A stretch of DNA of 64,000 nucleotides from Monarcha castaneiventris obscurior (Eukaryota > Chordata > Aves > Passeriformes > Monarchidae), in contig JAMPIT010000511.1 of the NCBI GenBank assembly GCA_026261815.1, forward strand, positions 310,001-374,000, given 5' to 3'. Shown in pieces: positions 32,610 to 42,412 of the stretch; the stretch's first letter is position 1; every line of letters begins with the position of its first letter. The notes below the pieces were generated by a model. That model made no database searches and was not told the DNA's origin. It saw nothing but the letters and a program-made list of their open reading frames with translations. The translations under genes were made by a program, and so were the position numbers.

Positions 32610-32845
32610 TAAAAAAAAAAAAAACCTGGCAAAACAAAACAAAACAAAACAAAACAAAAGAACAAAAAAACCCAACAAAAAAACCCAACAAATCAAAACC
32701 CAAAGCCAAAACAAAACAATGACAAAAACCAATTAAAAACCCAACAAACCAAAACCCCAAACCAAAAACAAAATTAAAAAAGCCCCAAAACCACAAAAAA
32801 AAAAAAAAAAACACCTAAACCAAACAGCCCAAACGAAAAAAACCC
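32610..32845. repeat. A-rich, (CAAAA)n-like low-complexity tract
   Basis: Begins with A14, then CAAAA units, then irregular CCCAAC/CAAAAC words and an A18 run at about 32796. It may be a degraded long poly(A)-type tail or pentanucleotide; no gene-derived sequence abuts it. The 32846-33290 flank is unique apart from an A12 run near 33040. Confidence 0.9.
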
Positions 32846-33289
32846 CTCTACCTATTCCTATCCCAAATTTACCGTGGGGCAGCCCTGTCACCCCCTCTGG
32901 CAGAAAACAGACTCCAAATTAAAAGCAGCAGCACAGGAAGCAAACAGCTCACGCACCTCGATCCCATGCCTAATTAAGGGCACTTAAATCCTGACATTAT
33001 TAAACAAAAGTAATTTCTCTTTCTGTCTCCTTTTTTGTAAAAAAAAAAAAATTGAAAAAGGCATGAAAATTGCCAAGTCTTTATGGAGGAACAGAGAGCG
33101 TGGATGTGACAGGCAAGGAATTTGCTGGGCTGCTTTGGGAACGTGCAGGATTTTCTCTTGCAGTTTGCTGGGTCAGTGGGCAGCCTGGGAGATGTTTATT
33201 TGCTGCAGTGCTATTGCTGGCCACCACGCTGTCCTGAGCACTGGGCAATGCTCCACCTGCCCCGGGTGGGGAATGGAAGCCGATCGTGG

Positions 33290-33620
33290 CACAGGAGGGC
33301 AGGCGAAGCTCTGGCTCAGGTTCGTCTTGCCCACTGATGGCAAGGGGCACAAAGGAGGCAGGAATGAGGCAGAGGGGCTTCCTTGTGGGGCAGGAAAAGG
33401 TTTATTGGAGAACACAAAAGCCACAGAGAAAGCCAAGAAAACGAGTCTGGCATGGGGTTTTATACCCCTACAAAATGGGCGTGAAAAACACATAATAACC
33501 AGTGATACATCAGTTAGGGGGTGTTACATGGGCAGGGAGAAGGGATTAGGACAAATGGCAGAAGGAGTCGGTGGGGAGCAGTAACAGAGGCCAACCAACC
33601 ACCGAGGAACATAGAACATT
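33290..33620 (-). mobile_element. Probable LTR core, minus orientation
   Basis: Read on the minus strand there is a TATA box GTATAAAACCCC (plus 33456-33468 region) followed about 45 bases later by AATAAA (complement of TTTATT at about 33410). CCTTTTCCTGCCCCACAAGG comes next, the layout of U3-R-U5. The U3 side includes CATAATAACC-type AT-rich words. I could not settle TG...CA ends or a target duplication, so the limits are approximate. Confidence 0.5.
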
Positions 33621-34157
33621 CTGGAGAAATAACCAGCTATGAAGAATGAGGGGAGGGGAGGGGAGGGCAGCAGCCAATGGCCAGCGTGTTTTACACGTGT
33701 TTTACACAGACTTTTGGGTGCTCACTGTCACTTCAAGGCCCTCGAGCTGTGGAGGCATCAAACCAATGGAGCCTTTGGTCCGCTTGGTCTGGCTGACCAT
33801 GGCTCACTGCAACATTTATTGATGGTGGGAATTGGGGTCCCAAAACATGCAGGAAGTTGGAACCCAGTCGTGTTTGTGTGCCCAGCCTCAGCACTGCACA
33901 GCAGGCCCTGCATTCCATGAATGTGCAGCTCAGCCAGGACCTTTCCACCCCAATCCCCTCCTTTTTCACCCCGAGGATTTCATTGCAACACACGGTGCCA
34001 AAATGTCCCAGTCACACCCAGGGGTCTCAGCAGCTTCTGCCTGGAATCGAGAACTGGAGTCGCCTCTTGTGGGTGGTGGAGGAGCAGAGCCAGGAGAGCT
34101 CTGCAGCAGAAAGCATGGAAGGAAGGTAGTCTCCATCCTCATCCTCGGATCCATCCT
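33621..34157. other. Unclassified sequence downstream of the LTR-like core
   Basis: Contains a GGGGAGGGGAGGGGAGGG G-quadruplex-prone run at 33650-33668, a TTTTACACGTGTTTTACACA direct repeat near 33690-33709, and AACATTTATTGATGG near 33810. It may be part of the same LTR element (U3), but this is not demonstrable. Confidence 0.4.
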
Positions 34158-34700
34158 TTCCATGGAATCCCAGAATGGGTTGGGTTGGAAGGGACCTTAA
34201 ATCCCATCCCATCCCATCCCATCCCATCCCATCCCATCCCATCCCATCCCATCCCATCCCATCCCATCCCATCCCATCCCATCCCACCCCTGCCATGGCA
34301 GGGACACCTCCCACTGTCCCAGGCTGCTCCAGCCCGGCCTTGGGCACTGCCAGGGATCCAGGGGCAGCCCCAGCTGCTCTGGGAATTCCATCCCAGCCCC
34401 TGCCCACCCTCCCCGGGAACAATTCCTGCCCAAGATCCCACCCAGCCCTGCCCTCTGGCAGTGGGAAGCCATTCCCTGGCTCCTGGCCCTGAATCCCTTG
34501 TCCCCAGTCCCTCTGCAGCTCTCCTGGAGCCCCTTCAGGCCCTGCCAGGGGCTCGGAGCTCTCCCTGGAGCCTTCTCCTCTCCAGCTGAGCACCCCCAGC
34601 TCTCCCAGCCTGGCTCCAGAGGGGCTCCAGCCCTAGAGCAGCTCCGTGGCCTCCTCTGGGCTCTCTCCAGCAGCTCCAGGTCCCTTTGCTATTGGCCCCG
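34158..34700 (-). mobile_element. CR1 3' end with (ATCCC)n expansion
   Basis: Reversed CR1: GGAATCCCAGAATGGGTTGG, GTTGGAAGGGACCTTAAATC, the pentanucleotide array, TGCCATGGCAGGGACACC, CACTGTCCCAGGCTGCTCC, GGGATCCAGGGGCAGCCCC, GAAGCCATTCCCTGGCTCC, CTCCTGGAGCCCCTTCAGG, AGCACCCCCAGCTCTCCCAG and CTCTCCAGCAGCTCCAGG. About 540 bp, one of the longer copies. Confidence 0.93.
34200..34286. repeat. (ATCCC)n pentanucleotide microsatellite, about 17 copies
   Basis: Perfect ATCCC units between ACCTTAA and ACCCCTGCCATGG. CR1 copies nearby have the simple sequence AATCCCATCCCATTCC at this very place, so the array is an expansion of a CR1 motif. Confidence 0.97.
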
Positions 34701-35594
34701 GGGCTGGGGCAGCTCTGCAGGTGGGGAATCAGCTGGGCAGGGCAGAGGGGCAGTGCCATCTCCCTGCCCTGATGCCCTCGCTGGGGGCTCAGCCCAAGGC
34801 CGGGGGGGTTTCTGGGCTCCCTGTGCACGTGTCCAGCTCACACCCAGCTCTTCACTCCCCAGCACTCCCCAGTCCCTCTCAGCAGGGCTGCTCTCAGTCC
34901 CTTCATCTCCCAGCCCGGATGGATTCCAGGGATTGCCCTGACCCAGGTGCTGATCTTTGATGGTGAGGGGTGAAATGCAGCCCAGAATGCTGCAGGTGGG
35001 TTTGACAGGAGCAAAAACTCATCCAGATCTCAAAGCCATCCCAGGGGAAAAATCATTTTTGGTTATTTTCAAAAAGTCTGAGAAACAGATAAACAATAGC
35101 CCATCAGGATGTTTTCTGCACTTCTCACGGGAGAAGTTATCATCTAAGAGTTGAGGTGTCTGAGATTTTCACAGATTTTAATCGGCTGATCTATGTATAT
35201 GGGGTTTTTCCTCTGAATGGGCTGAGTAGGGCACTAGGCCCACTCATCCCTCCCTGGATCACCACGAATTCAGTGCAGTAAAACAACCAGGGAGCAGAGT
35301 TTGCTCTCCGTGTACAAAGCATCCAAGGTGGGGACGGAAAGGAGCAGCCTGTGTGCTCTGAGTGGGGCTGAAGTGGCCTTGAAAGAGTGAGGATTGTCCT
35401 GTACCAGCCTAAAGTCCTCTTCCCTGCTGCAGCAGCTGCCAGAGCTCCTTCAAGCCCACCCAACCTCTAGAGAAGAAGCAAAAGTCTTCGAGGCAGTGCT
35501 CTCAGGAGCCTCTGTGATGGGCAGGTTGCCCCCCAGGAGCCTTTGCAAGCCCCAGGGCAGCCCAGCTCCTGCTGGACCATCCCAGTGTGGCCAA
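34701..35594. other. Unique sequence
   Basis: No repeat recognised. Short tandem-like CTCCCCAGCACTCCCCAG at 34855-34872. Confidence 0.5.
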
Positions 35595-35815
35595 GAGCAG
35601 GTACTGGGGCCTGAAAACATCTCCCCTTGTCAGAGCAGCCCCTCCTGGCCCCTGATCCTCAGCTCAGAGCAGGTACTGGGGCCTGAAAACATCTCCCCTT
35701 GTCAGAGCAGCCCCTCCTGGCCCCTGATCCTCAGCTCAGAGCAGGTATTGGAGCCTGAAAACACCTCCCCTTGTCAGAGCAGCCCCTCCTGGCCCCTGAT
35801 CCTCAGCTCCGAGCA
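35595..35815. repeat. 72-bp tandem repeat, 3 copies
   Basis: Units start GAGCAGGTAYTGGRGCCTGA at 35595, 35667 and 35739; a fourth partial start GAGCAGGTCC is at 35811. Units 1 and 2 are essentially identical, unit 3 has a few changes. 72 is divisible by 3, keeping a 155-residue plus frame (35394-35861) open across it. The frame has no known domain. Confidence 0.95.
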
Positions 35816-36357
35816 GGTCCACGCCGGCCAGGCTGAACTCCAGGCAGACAACGACACCTGAAGGCAGCAGGCTGGGTGCTGCCCTGAGTCAGCCCCGGCT
35901 GTTTGCAGGCTCTCCCACTCCTCTCCTCCTGCCAGCAGCTGACAGGCTCGTCTGGTTAAACTTCACAGGAGCGTGGTTAATAATTAGCAGAGCTCAGGAA
36001 GACCTTGCTCGCAGCTCTGTTGCGTGAGGAGGTGTTAATAGGAGCACATGAGCAATGAGACATGCTTGGCACCGGCAGCAGCTGGAGGACGCTTCCCCCT
36101 CGCTCCAGCAGCATCTCCAGGGCTCCAGGCTGATGTCACCAGTGCCTGGAGGCTCCTCTTGCTCTCTGCTTCACCATCTGCCTTCTGTTCCTGGCACGGA
36201 GGGGCCCTGAGCACAGCAGAGCAGGCTCCAGTGTGGAGGGGACAGTCTCCCTGGTGCTGGCCCAGCCTTCCCTGCTGGCAGCCTCCAGCACGGCCTGGCG
36301 TGGATTTCCCACTGCCCTGCTCCTGTGGGAGCTGCCCCCGCAGGGACACCTCCTCCT

Positions 36358-36440
36358 GTGTGTGTGTGGCAGTGGCCAGGGCTCTCTGAGCCTGTCCTCT
36401 GTGTGTGTGGCAGTGGCCGGGGCTCTCTGAGCCTGTCCTG
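36358..36440. repeat. 41-bp direct duplication, 2 copies
   Basis: TGTGTGTGTGGCAGTGGCC, then GGGCTCTCTGAGCCTGTCCT, repeated once with one substitution. It lies just left of the inverted solo LTR. 35816-36357 is unique. Confidence 0.92.
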
Positions 36441-36485
36441 CCCACCTCGGCCTTGCTCCCATCAGGAGCATCCCCATCCCCTGGC

Positions 36486-37155
36486 TGTGGGAGTTGGGCA
36501 CTCCACACAAATGCTGGTTCTTATCTTCACCTCTGGGGAGCTTTACCTCGAGCCCCAGCAGATGAGAAACGGCTGCAGATGTTGTTTCAGGTTGTTGATT
36601 TCTCCTTCTCTCTGCCAGCTCTCAGCTCCGGCCGCACATCTGATGCAGCCGAGTCCGAGCGGGCACTGCCCAGTCCTGGGCTGTCCCGGCCTTTCTGTGC
36701 CCTTTCCATCATCCAACCATTCTTCACAATGCATTTATTAGTTACTGTTCTGTACCAATTCATTTGCACCTCTTCTAGACATGGAATTTCTACCTCTTTT
36801 TCATTCTACCAATCATTTTGTGCCACCACCACCAGAGAAGATGGAGGAGAAGGAGAAGAACAGGGCAATGCCCAAAATCCTCCATCTTAGACCCTTCATC
36901 CTCATATTAAAAATCCTAAAATCTACTTTTTGCCTTGTAAAATACTAAACCACTGCTCATTTTCACACTCTTGTGGCTTGCAATGATTCTTGCAGTGTTG
37001 GTAACTTTTCCCATGGGCTGAGATCAAAGCCGGTGCCATTCTGGGCTTCTTGCCAGGGTCTGGGACCCCCTTGCTGGGGCTCCTGAGCCCCCAGGGCAGC
37101 CCGAGGTGTGCCCTGAGCCCCCAGGGCAGCCTGAGGTGTGCCTTGGGTTCCAACA
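36486..37155 (-). mobile_element. Solo LTR of an endogenous retrovirus, copy 2 (inverted)
   Basis: Same family as 579-1227, in opposite orientation. Plus-strand ends are TGTGGGAGTTGG and GGTTCCAACA. It is flanked by a perfect 6-bp duplication CCTGGC (36480-36485 and 37156-37161). It is 670 bp long; the extra length is mainly an internal 30-bp tandem duplication of CTGAGCCCCCAGGGCAGCC plus GAGGTGTGCC at about 37083-37142. By eye the R-U5 part (about 250 bp) differs from copy 1 at only a handful of positions, while the U3 part is more diverged. The AATAAA signal is conserved on the minus strand. No internal viral genes. Confidence 0.92.
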
Positions 37156-37161
37156 CCTGGC

Positions 37162-37811
37162 CAGGATAGCTCTGGTGTCCCCCTGCTCAGTCCCCCTCAC
37201 TCATCCCCCTGGCAGTGTCCTTCACCAGGGTGTCCCCAGCAGCTCCGTGGCTCAGGGCTGCAGCTCCCAGTGCTGACATCTCCACCACCAATCCATTTCC
37301 TCGCTCGTTTTCATCTCAGCTTCATCTTCCTCCATTTCATCCCAAACCCTCCTCACTTCCAGCCCGCCCCAGCCCAGCTCCCTGTGTTTATGTACATTTG
37401 CTGCCAACCTTCAGCCTCCTTCACACTTCCCTTTGCTTTGCTTTTATGGCCTTTTATGATGTTTGTGCTGCATCAAGGCTCTTTCCCTTTTTATCCCCTT
37501 CCCGTCCCTGGATAATTATTCCTTCATCCACTGCTTTTATTGCCTGCCTTTATCGTGAGTGTTTCTGAGGGTGACAGGAGTGTCTGGAGCCACAGGCTGT
37601 GTCTGGAGCTCGGGCACAGGGCAGGACTGGCCATGCTGTGCTGGTGGATTCTGCCCATTTCCTGATGGACTTTCCCTGTGCAGACCCTCAAACCCCTCAG
37701 CTGAGCACCTGCCCTGTCCTTCCTGCCTCGGCCTCCTCAGGAAGCCAGGGGCACTTTGAGGTGCCTTTGTGTCTGTCACATCATGGACTGGGAGAGGTGA
37801 AAATGTCCCCT
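37162..37811. other. Unique sequence
   Basis: Pyrimidine-rich tract around 37300-37520, no family recognised, no defensible exon. Confidence 0.5.
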
Positions 37812-37862
37812 GAATCACGGAATTCCTGAGGCTGGACAAGGATCATCCAGTCAAACCATCCT
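37812..37862 (-). mobile_element. CR1 terminus, 50 bp
   Basis: Only the end remains: GAATCACGGAATTCCTGAGG, CTGGACAAGGATCATCCAG. Short, but it matches the CR1 end pattern. Unique sequence follows to 38705. Confidence 0.65.
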
Positions 37863-38705
37863 TGTGGCAGTTCTGGGGGAAAGGAAGGACCCAGTCCTCG
37901 GCACCAGCAGAGGCACGAGGTCCATCTGTGCTCCCTGTGTGGGGTGGGAGGGGGTGGCACCTCTTTGGGAACGCACCTCTTTGATTTCTCCTGTGGAGCT
38001 CAGGGAGCACCCCCCACATCCCGAGGGGTCTGACCCAGTCCCTGGACAATTTAATGTCCACCCACCCTGGCAATGGGCAGTGGCTGATCCCTGGGCCTGC
38101 AGAAACGGGAGCAGAGGGGATGGATGCTCTCCTTGGCACTCAACCAGCCCCGAGCCCCCTCACCCACACCAGGAATGAGAAGACACCATCACCACCCTCC
38201 GATAATTGATGCTCCTCACCTCAAAGTCTGGTTGCTGTCCAGGAGAATCCAGCCCAAGCTCTGGGTCTGTCCCTGCAGGAAGGGTGGCCAAGCAATGGGC
38301 TTGTCCACATGCAGCTGAGTTGGGGAAGGCCCAGGAGAGGATTCTGTGCTCAGGGAGAGTGTCCGTGTGGTCAGAGCAGAGTCACTCCACCCCACAGTCA
38401 CAGCAGCCCTGGAGATGAAAGAGGGAAATTATTTTAGCAGGACAAGGAGCCCTGATAACCTGGGAGAAGTCCAGGCACGCCACCATGGAACGTTCTCAGC
38501 ACAGAGATGAAGCAGCTCCTGGGGCAGGACGTGTTGGGAAATCAGCCCTGCACAGGCACCACGGCAGGGAGGAGAAGCTGCCAGGGCAGCAGTGAAGTGC
38601 CCCAGGTCAGAGCAGCGGGCACAGAGGTGCTGCAGGAGCCACACCTTGGTACCCCCTGCCAGGGTGTCCCTGCACAGAGAGCCACCCAGCACCTCCTCTG
38701 CAGGA

Positions 38706-38952
38706 GCCACAGGATCACAGAATCCTTGAATCTCCTGAGCTGGAAAGGACCCACAGGGATCATGGATCCAGCTCCAGGCCCTGCCCAGACACCCCAAATC
38801 CCAGCCTGGGCATCCCTGGCAGCGCTGCCCAAACGCTCCTGGAGCTCTGGCAGCCTCGGGGCCGTGCCCATTCCCTGGGGAGCCTGGGCAGTGCCCAGCA
38901 CCCTCTGGGGGAAGAACCTTTCCCTCATCTCCAGCCTGAGCCTGCCCTGATG
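38706..38952 (-). mobile_element. CR1 3' end, young subfamily copy 1
   Basis: Reversed: AGGATCACAGAATCCTTGAA, CTGAGCTGGAAAGGACCCAC, AGGGATCATGGATCCAGC, CAGGCCCTGCCCAGACACC, GGCATCCCTGGCAGCGCTGC, GGAGCTCTGGCAGCCTCGGG and GGGGGAAGAACCTTTCCC. The central 190 bp are practically identical to the CR1s at 57187-57412 (complement) and 63629-63870. Upstream 38953-40239 is unique. Confidence 0.95.
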
Positions 38953-40239
38953 AGGACTCTCTGCTTCACCACTTTCAGGCCTTTCCACAAAAGCCTGAGC
39001 ACCACCCTCTGACTCCCAGGCTCTTTCAGACTTCCACCAGCTCTGCTTTCCATTAGAGTCTCTCTGCTTTACTCCCCTTTCTATGTTGGAGTGATGAAAT
39101 CCCATCTCAGTGCATCTAAAGCAGCTTCATTCCCACATCATCCTCACCATCCTTGTTTATTTTCACTTCTTATCAAGAAAACCCCATTTTTCCTGATGTT
39201 GCTAAAGCCTTTGTGATGATCTCAGCTCAGCACAGAGCTCTGGTGTCCCACCAGGCTGTTGTGGAGGACTTGGTGCTGCAGCTGACAAAGGGATCAGGGA
39301 CCTTCCAGGGATCTTCTCCTGGTGTTCTGAGCTGTAACTTCCCCTTTCTCCCTGGATGTTTCAGTGGCCACATTCCCTCGGGAGGGACAGCAGGAGCAAA
39401 AATCTCCAAGCAGGAGGTGGTAGCACTGACACATGAATTTTCAAAGTTCAGGGGGCTCAGGGAAAACACAGAGGGATTCAGAGAGGGATGGAATTGGGGG
39501 TGAGGCACGGGGCAAAGGTTTGGTTTTATTGCTGGATCAGCTGATGAACACAGGGGTGGGATCTGAACAAAGGGAGGAGGAGGCCTTGGCAAATCCTCCA
39601 CAGGAAAACAAGGAGAGGGTGGGTGGGAAAAACTCTCTTTTTCTGTGTTTCCTGGGCTCTCTGTGGCCACTTCACACAGCCAGCAGTGCCTGCTTCCCCT
39701 GCTCCACGGAGACGGAGCTGCAAGGCTGGGCCTGGACCAGGGCTCAGGCTGAGACACCGGACTTTGGGGTGGGCAGAAGGAAACACCTGACAGCCTTGCA
39801 CTGGCAACAGGGCTGTGAGAGTCCCACAGTGCTGCCCGAGACTCCAGAGAGATCTAAAAAATGTGACCCTTCATTTTACCCCGATGGTGGGACATGGGTG
39901 CAGTCAGGAGAACCTCACAGCTCCCCCCACACGCTTCCCCCTTCCAGAGGGCAACAGCCAAACCCTTGTTTTTCTTTCTCTCTCTTGTTAGAGCTCTTTC
40001 CCTCGCAGCTGCTGGAGTAATTTAATTAAATTGTAATGCTCCGAGCTGGCTCCTCTCCAAGGGCAGGAGCCACAGCTTGTCACCTGCAGGGCACAGCTCC
40101 CGGGGAGCCACACACAGCTCCAGGAACACGCTGCTCCCCACTCGGGAGGCTCCTGATGACAAGTTTAGGAGAAGCCCCACTGTGTGTGAGCTGCACAGCA
40201 GCCCCAGGGGCAGCCCCTGCTCCCCGGCAGCTCCGAGGT

Positions 40240-41255
40240 GATGCTGAGCTCTCCAGGATGTGCTGAGCTCTCCCGGGATGTGCTGAGCTCTCCCAAGGTG
40301 ATGCTGAGCTCTCCAGGATGTGCTGAGCTCTCCCAGGATGTGCTGAGGTCTCCAGGATGTGCTGAGCTCTCCCAGGATGTGCTGAGCTCTCCCAAGGTGA
40401 TGCTGAGCTCTCCCAGGATGTGCTGAGTGCTCCCAGGATGTGCTGAGCTCTCCAGGATGTGCTGAGCTCTCCCAGGATGTGCTGAGCTCTCCAGGATGTG
40501 CTGAGCTCTCCAGGATGTGCTGAGCTCTCCAGGATGTGCTGAGCTCTCCCGGGATGTGCTGAGCTCTCCAGGATGTGCTGAGCTCTCCAGGATGTGCTGA
40601 GCTCTCCCAAGGTGATGCTGAGCTCTCCAGGATGTGCGGAGCTCTCCCAGGATGTGCTGAGGTCTCCAGGATGTGCTGAGGTCTCCAGGATGTGCTGAGC
40701 TCTCCCAGGATGTGCTGAGCTCTCCCAGGATGTGCTGAGCTCTCCCAGATGTGTGAGCTCTCCCAGGATGTGCTGAGCTCTCCCAGGATGTGCTGAGGTC
40801 TCCAGGATGTGCTGAGCTCTCCCAAGGTGTGCTGAGCTCTCCAGGATGTGCTGAGCTCTCCCAGGATGTGCTGAGCTCTCCCAGGATGTGCTGAGCTCTC
40901 CCAGGATGTGCTGAGCTCTCCCAGGATGTGCTGAGGTCTCCAGGATGTGCTGAGCTCTCCCAAGGTGATGCTGAGCTCTCCCAGGATGTGCTGAGCTCTC
41001 CAGGATGTGCTGAGCTCTCCCAAGGTGATGCTGAGCTCTCCAGGATGTGCTGAGCTCTCCCAGGATGTGCTGAGCTCTCCCAAGGTGATGCTGAGCTCTC
41101 CCAGGATGTGCTGAGCTCTCCCAGGATGTGCTGAGCTCTCCCAGGATGTGCTGAGCTCTCCAGGATGTGCTGAGCTCTCCAGGATGTGCTGAGCTCTCCC
41201 AGGATGTGCTGAGCTCTCCCAAGGTGATGCTGAGCTCTCCCAAGATGTTCAGTGC
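40240..41255. repeat. 20-bp minisatellite, about 50 copies
   Basis: Units GATGTGCTGAGCTCTCCCAG (20 bp), with 19-bp units lacking one C, GAGGTCTCC variants, and a CCCAAGGTGATGCTGAGC variant that recurs at irregular intervals. Each unit carries a SacI/AluI-type GAGCTC core. Minus-strand frames of 353-403 residues are pure period artefacts. The 41256-41704 flank is unique. Confidence 0.97.
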
Positions 41256-41704
41256 TCCCCCCTGTGTCTGGCTCCAGCCAGGGAGCAGCAAACCCCTGTC
41301 AGATGCAGGGCAGCTCCCACAGGAGAGGAGCCAGGACGGTGCTGGGCAGCCTGGGGGACCCCAGCAGCATCAGCAGATGTACAGGAGGGATGGGAGAACT
41401 GGGGGGGTTTGATGGTCTCAGCAGGGCTGGATCACAGCCAGAACTGAGCAGTAAATCCTGCAGCAAACCCTTCTTCCCTGCCAGCTGAATGCTCTCTTGC
41501 CTTTGGGTCCTTTCTTCCCTCTTCCTTCCTCTCAGCATCTCCAGCCAGCAGCCACCCTTCTCCACAGGCAGGGAGAAATCCCTGCTCGTGTCCTGTGTCC
41601 TGGCTGGGACAGGCCCCAGGCCCTGCCAGAGCACCCAGCTCTCCACTGCCCAAAAGGCCCTCTGGGCAGCCACCCCACAGCCCACGGCCTCCCCCAGTGC
41701 CTCT

Positions 41705-42412
41705 CATGGAATCAGAGAATCCTTAAGGTTGGAAAAACCCTCCTGATCATGAAATCCAGCCTTAAACCTGATACCTCCTGTCCATTAAACCCTGTCATGA
41801 GGTGCCACATCTGCCTGATTTTTGATCACTTGCAGGGACGGTGACTCCACCACTGCCCTGGGCAGCTGTGCCAGGCCTTAACAATTCTGTCAGTGAAGAA
41901 ATTCCTAAAATCCAACGCAAACTCCCCTGGCCCAGCCTGAGGCCGTTCCCTCTCCTCCTGTCCCTGTTCCCTGCGAGCAGAGCCCGACCCCCCCCGGCTG
42001 CCCCCTCCTGTCAGGGACTTGTGCAGAGCCACAAGGTCCCCCCTGAGCCTCCTTTTCTCCAGCCTGAGCCCCTTTTCAGCTCCCTCAGGAATTCTGCAGC
42101 CCCTTCCCAGCTCCCTCAGGAATTCTGCAGCCCCTTCCCAGCTCCCTCAGGGATTCTCCAGCCCCTTCCCAGCTCCCTCAGGGATTCTCCAGCCCCTTCT
42201 CAGCTCCCTCAGGAATTCTCCAGCCCCTTTCCAGCTCCCTCAGGAATTCTCCAGCCCCTTCCCAGCTCCCTCAGGAATTCTCCAGCCCTTTCCCAGCTCC
42301 CTGAGGAATTCTCCAGCCCTTTCCCAGCCCCATCAGGAATTCTCCAGCCCCTTCCCAGCTCCACTCCCTTCCCTGGACTCTCTCCAGCCCCTCAGGGTCT
42401 GTTCTGTGGTGA
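41705..42412 (-). mobile_element. CR1 3' end with internal 31-bp repeat
   Basis: Longest reversed copy: CATGGAATCAGAGAATCCTT, AAGGTTGGAAAAACCCTCC, GAGGTGCCACATCTGCCTG, GGTGACTCCACCACTGCC, CAGTGAAGAAATTCCTAAAA, TGAGGCCGTTCCCTCTCCTC, GCCCGACCCCCCCCGGCTG, AAGGTCCCCCCTGAGCCTCC, the array, then CCTGGACTCTCTCCAGCCCC. Same subfamily as 1750, 10070 and 58933. Confidence 0.95.
42060..42360 (-). repeat. 31-bp repeat inside CR1, about 9-10 copies
   Basis: Units AGCTCCCTCAGGAATTCTSC plus AGCCCCTTCCC, the complement of the array at 10125-10295. Variants include GGGATTCTCC and one CCCCATCAGG. It lies between CTTTTCTCCAGCCTGAGCCC and CAGCTCCACTCCCTTCCCTGG, the same context as at 59272-59415. Confidence 0.95.

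Noticed and set aside
33365..33851. 4-bp GGAA as a target duplication for the LTR-like element
   Set aside because: TGAGGC...ATGCA with GGAA on both sides is possible, but with so many candidate termini a 4-base match is expected by chance.
40080..41291. 403- and 353-residue minus-strand open frames
   Set aside because: Translation of the 20-bp minisatellite; no nonrepetitive domain on either side.
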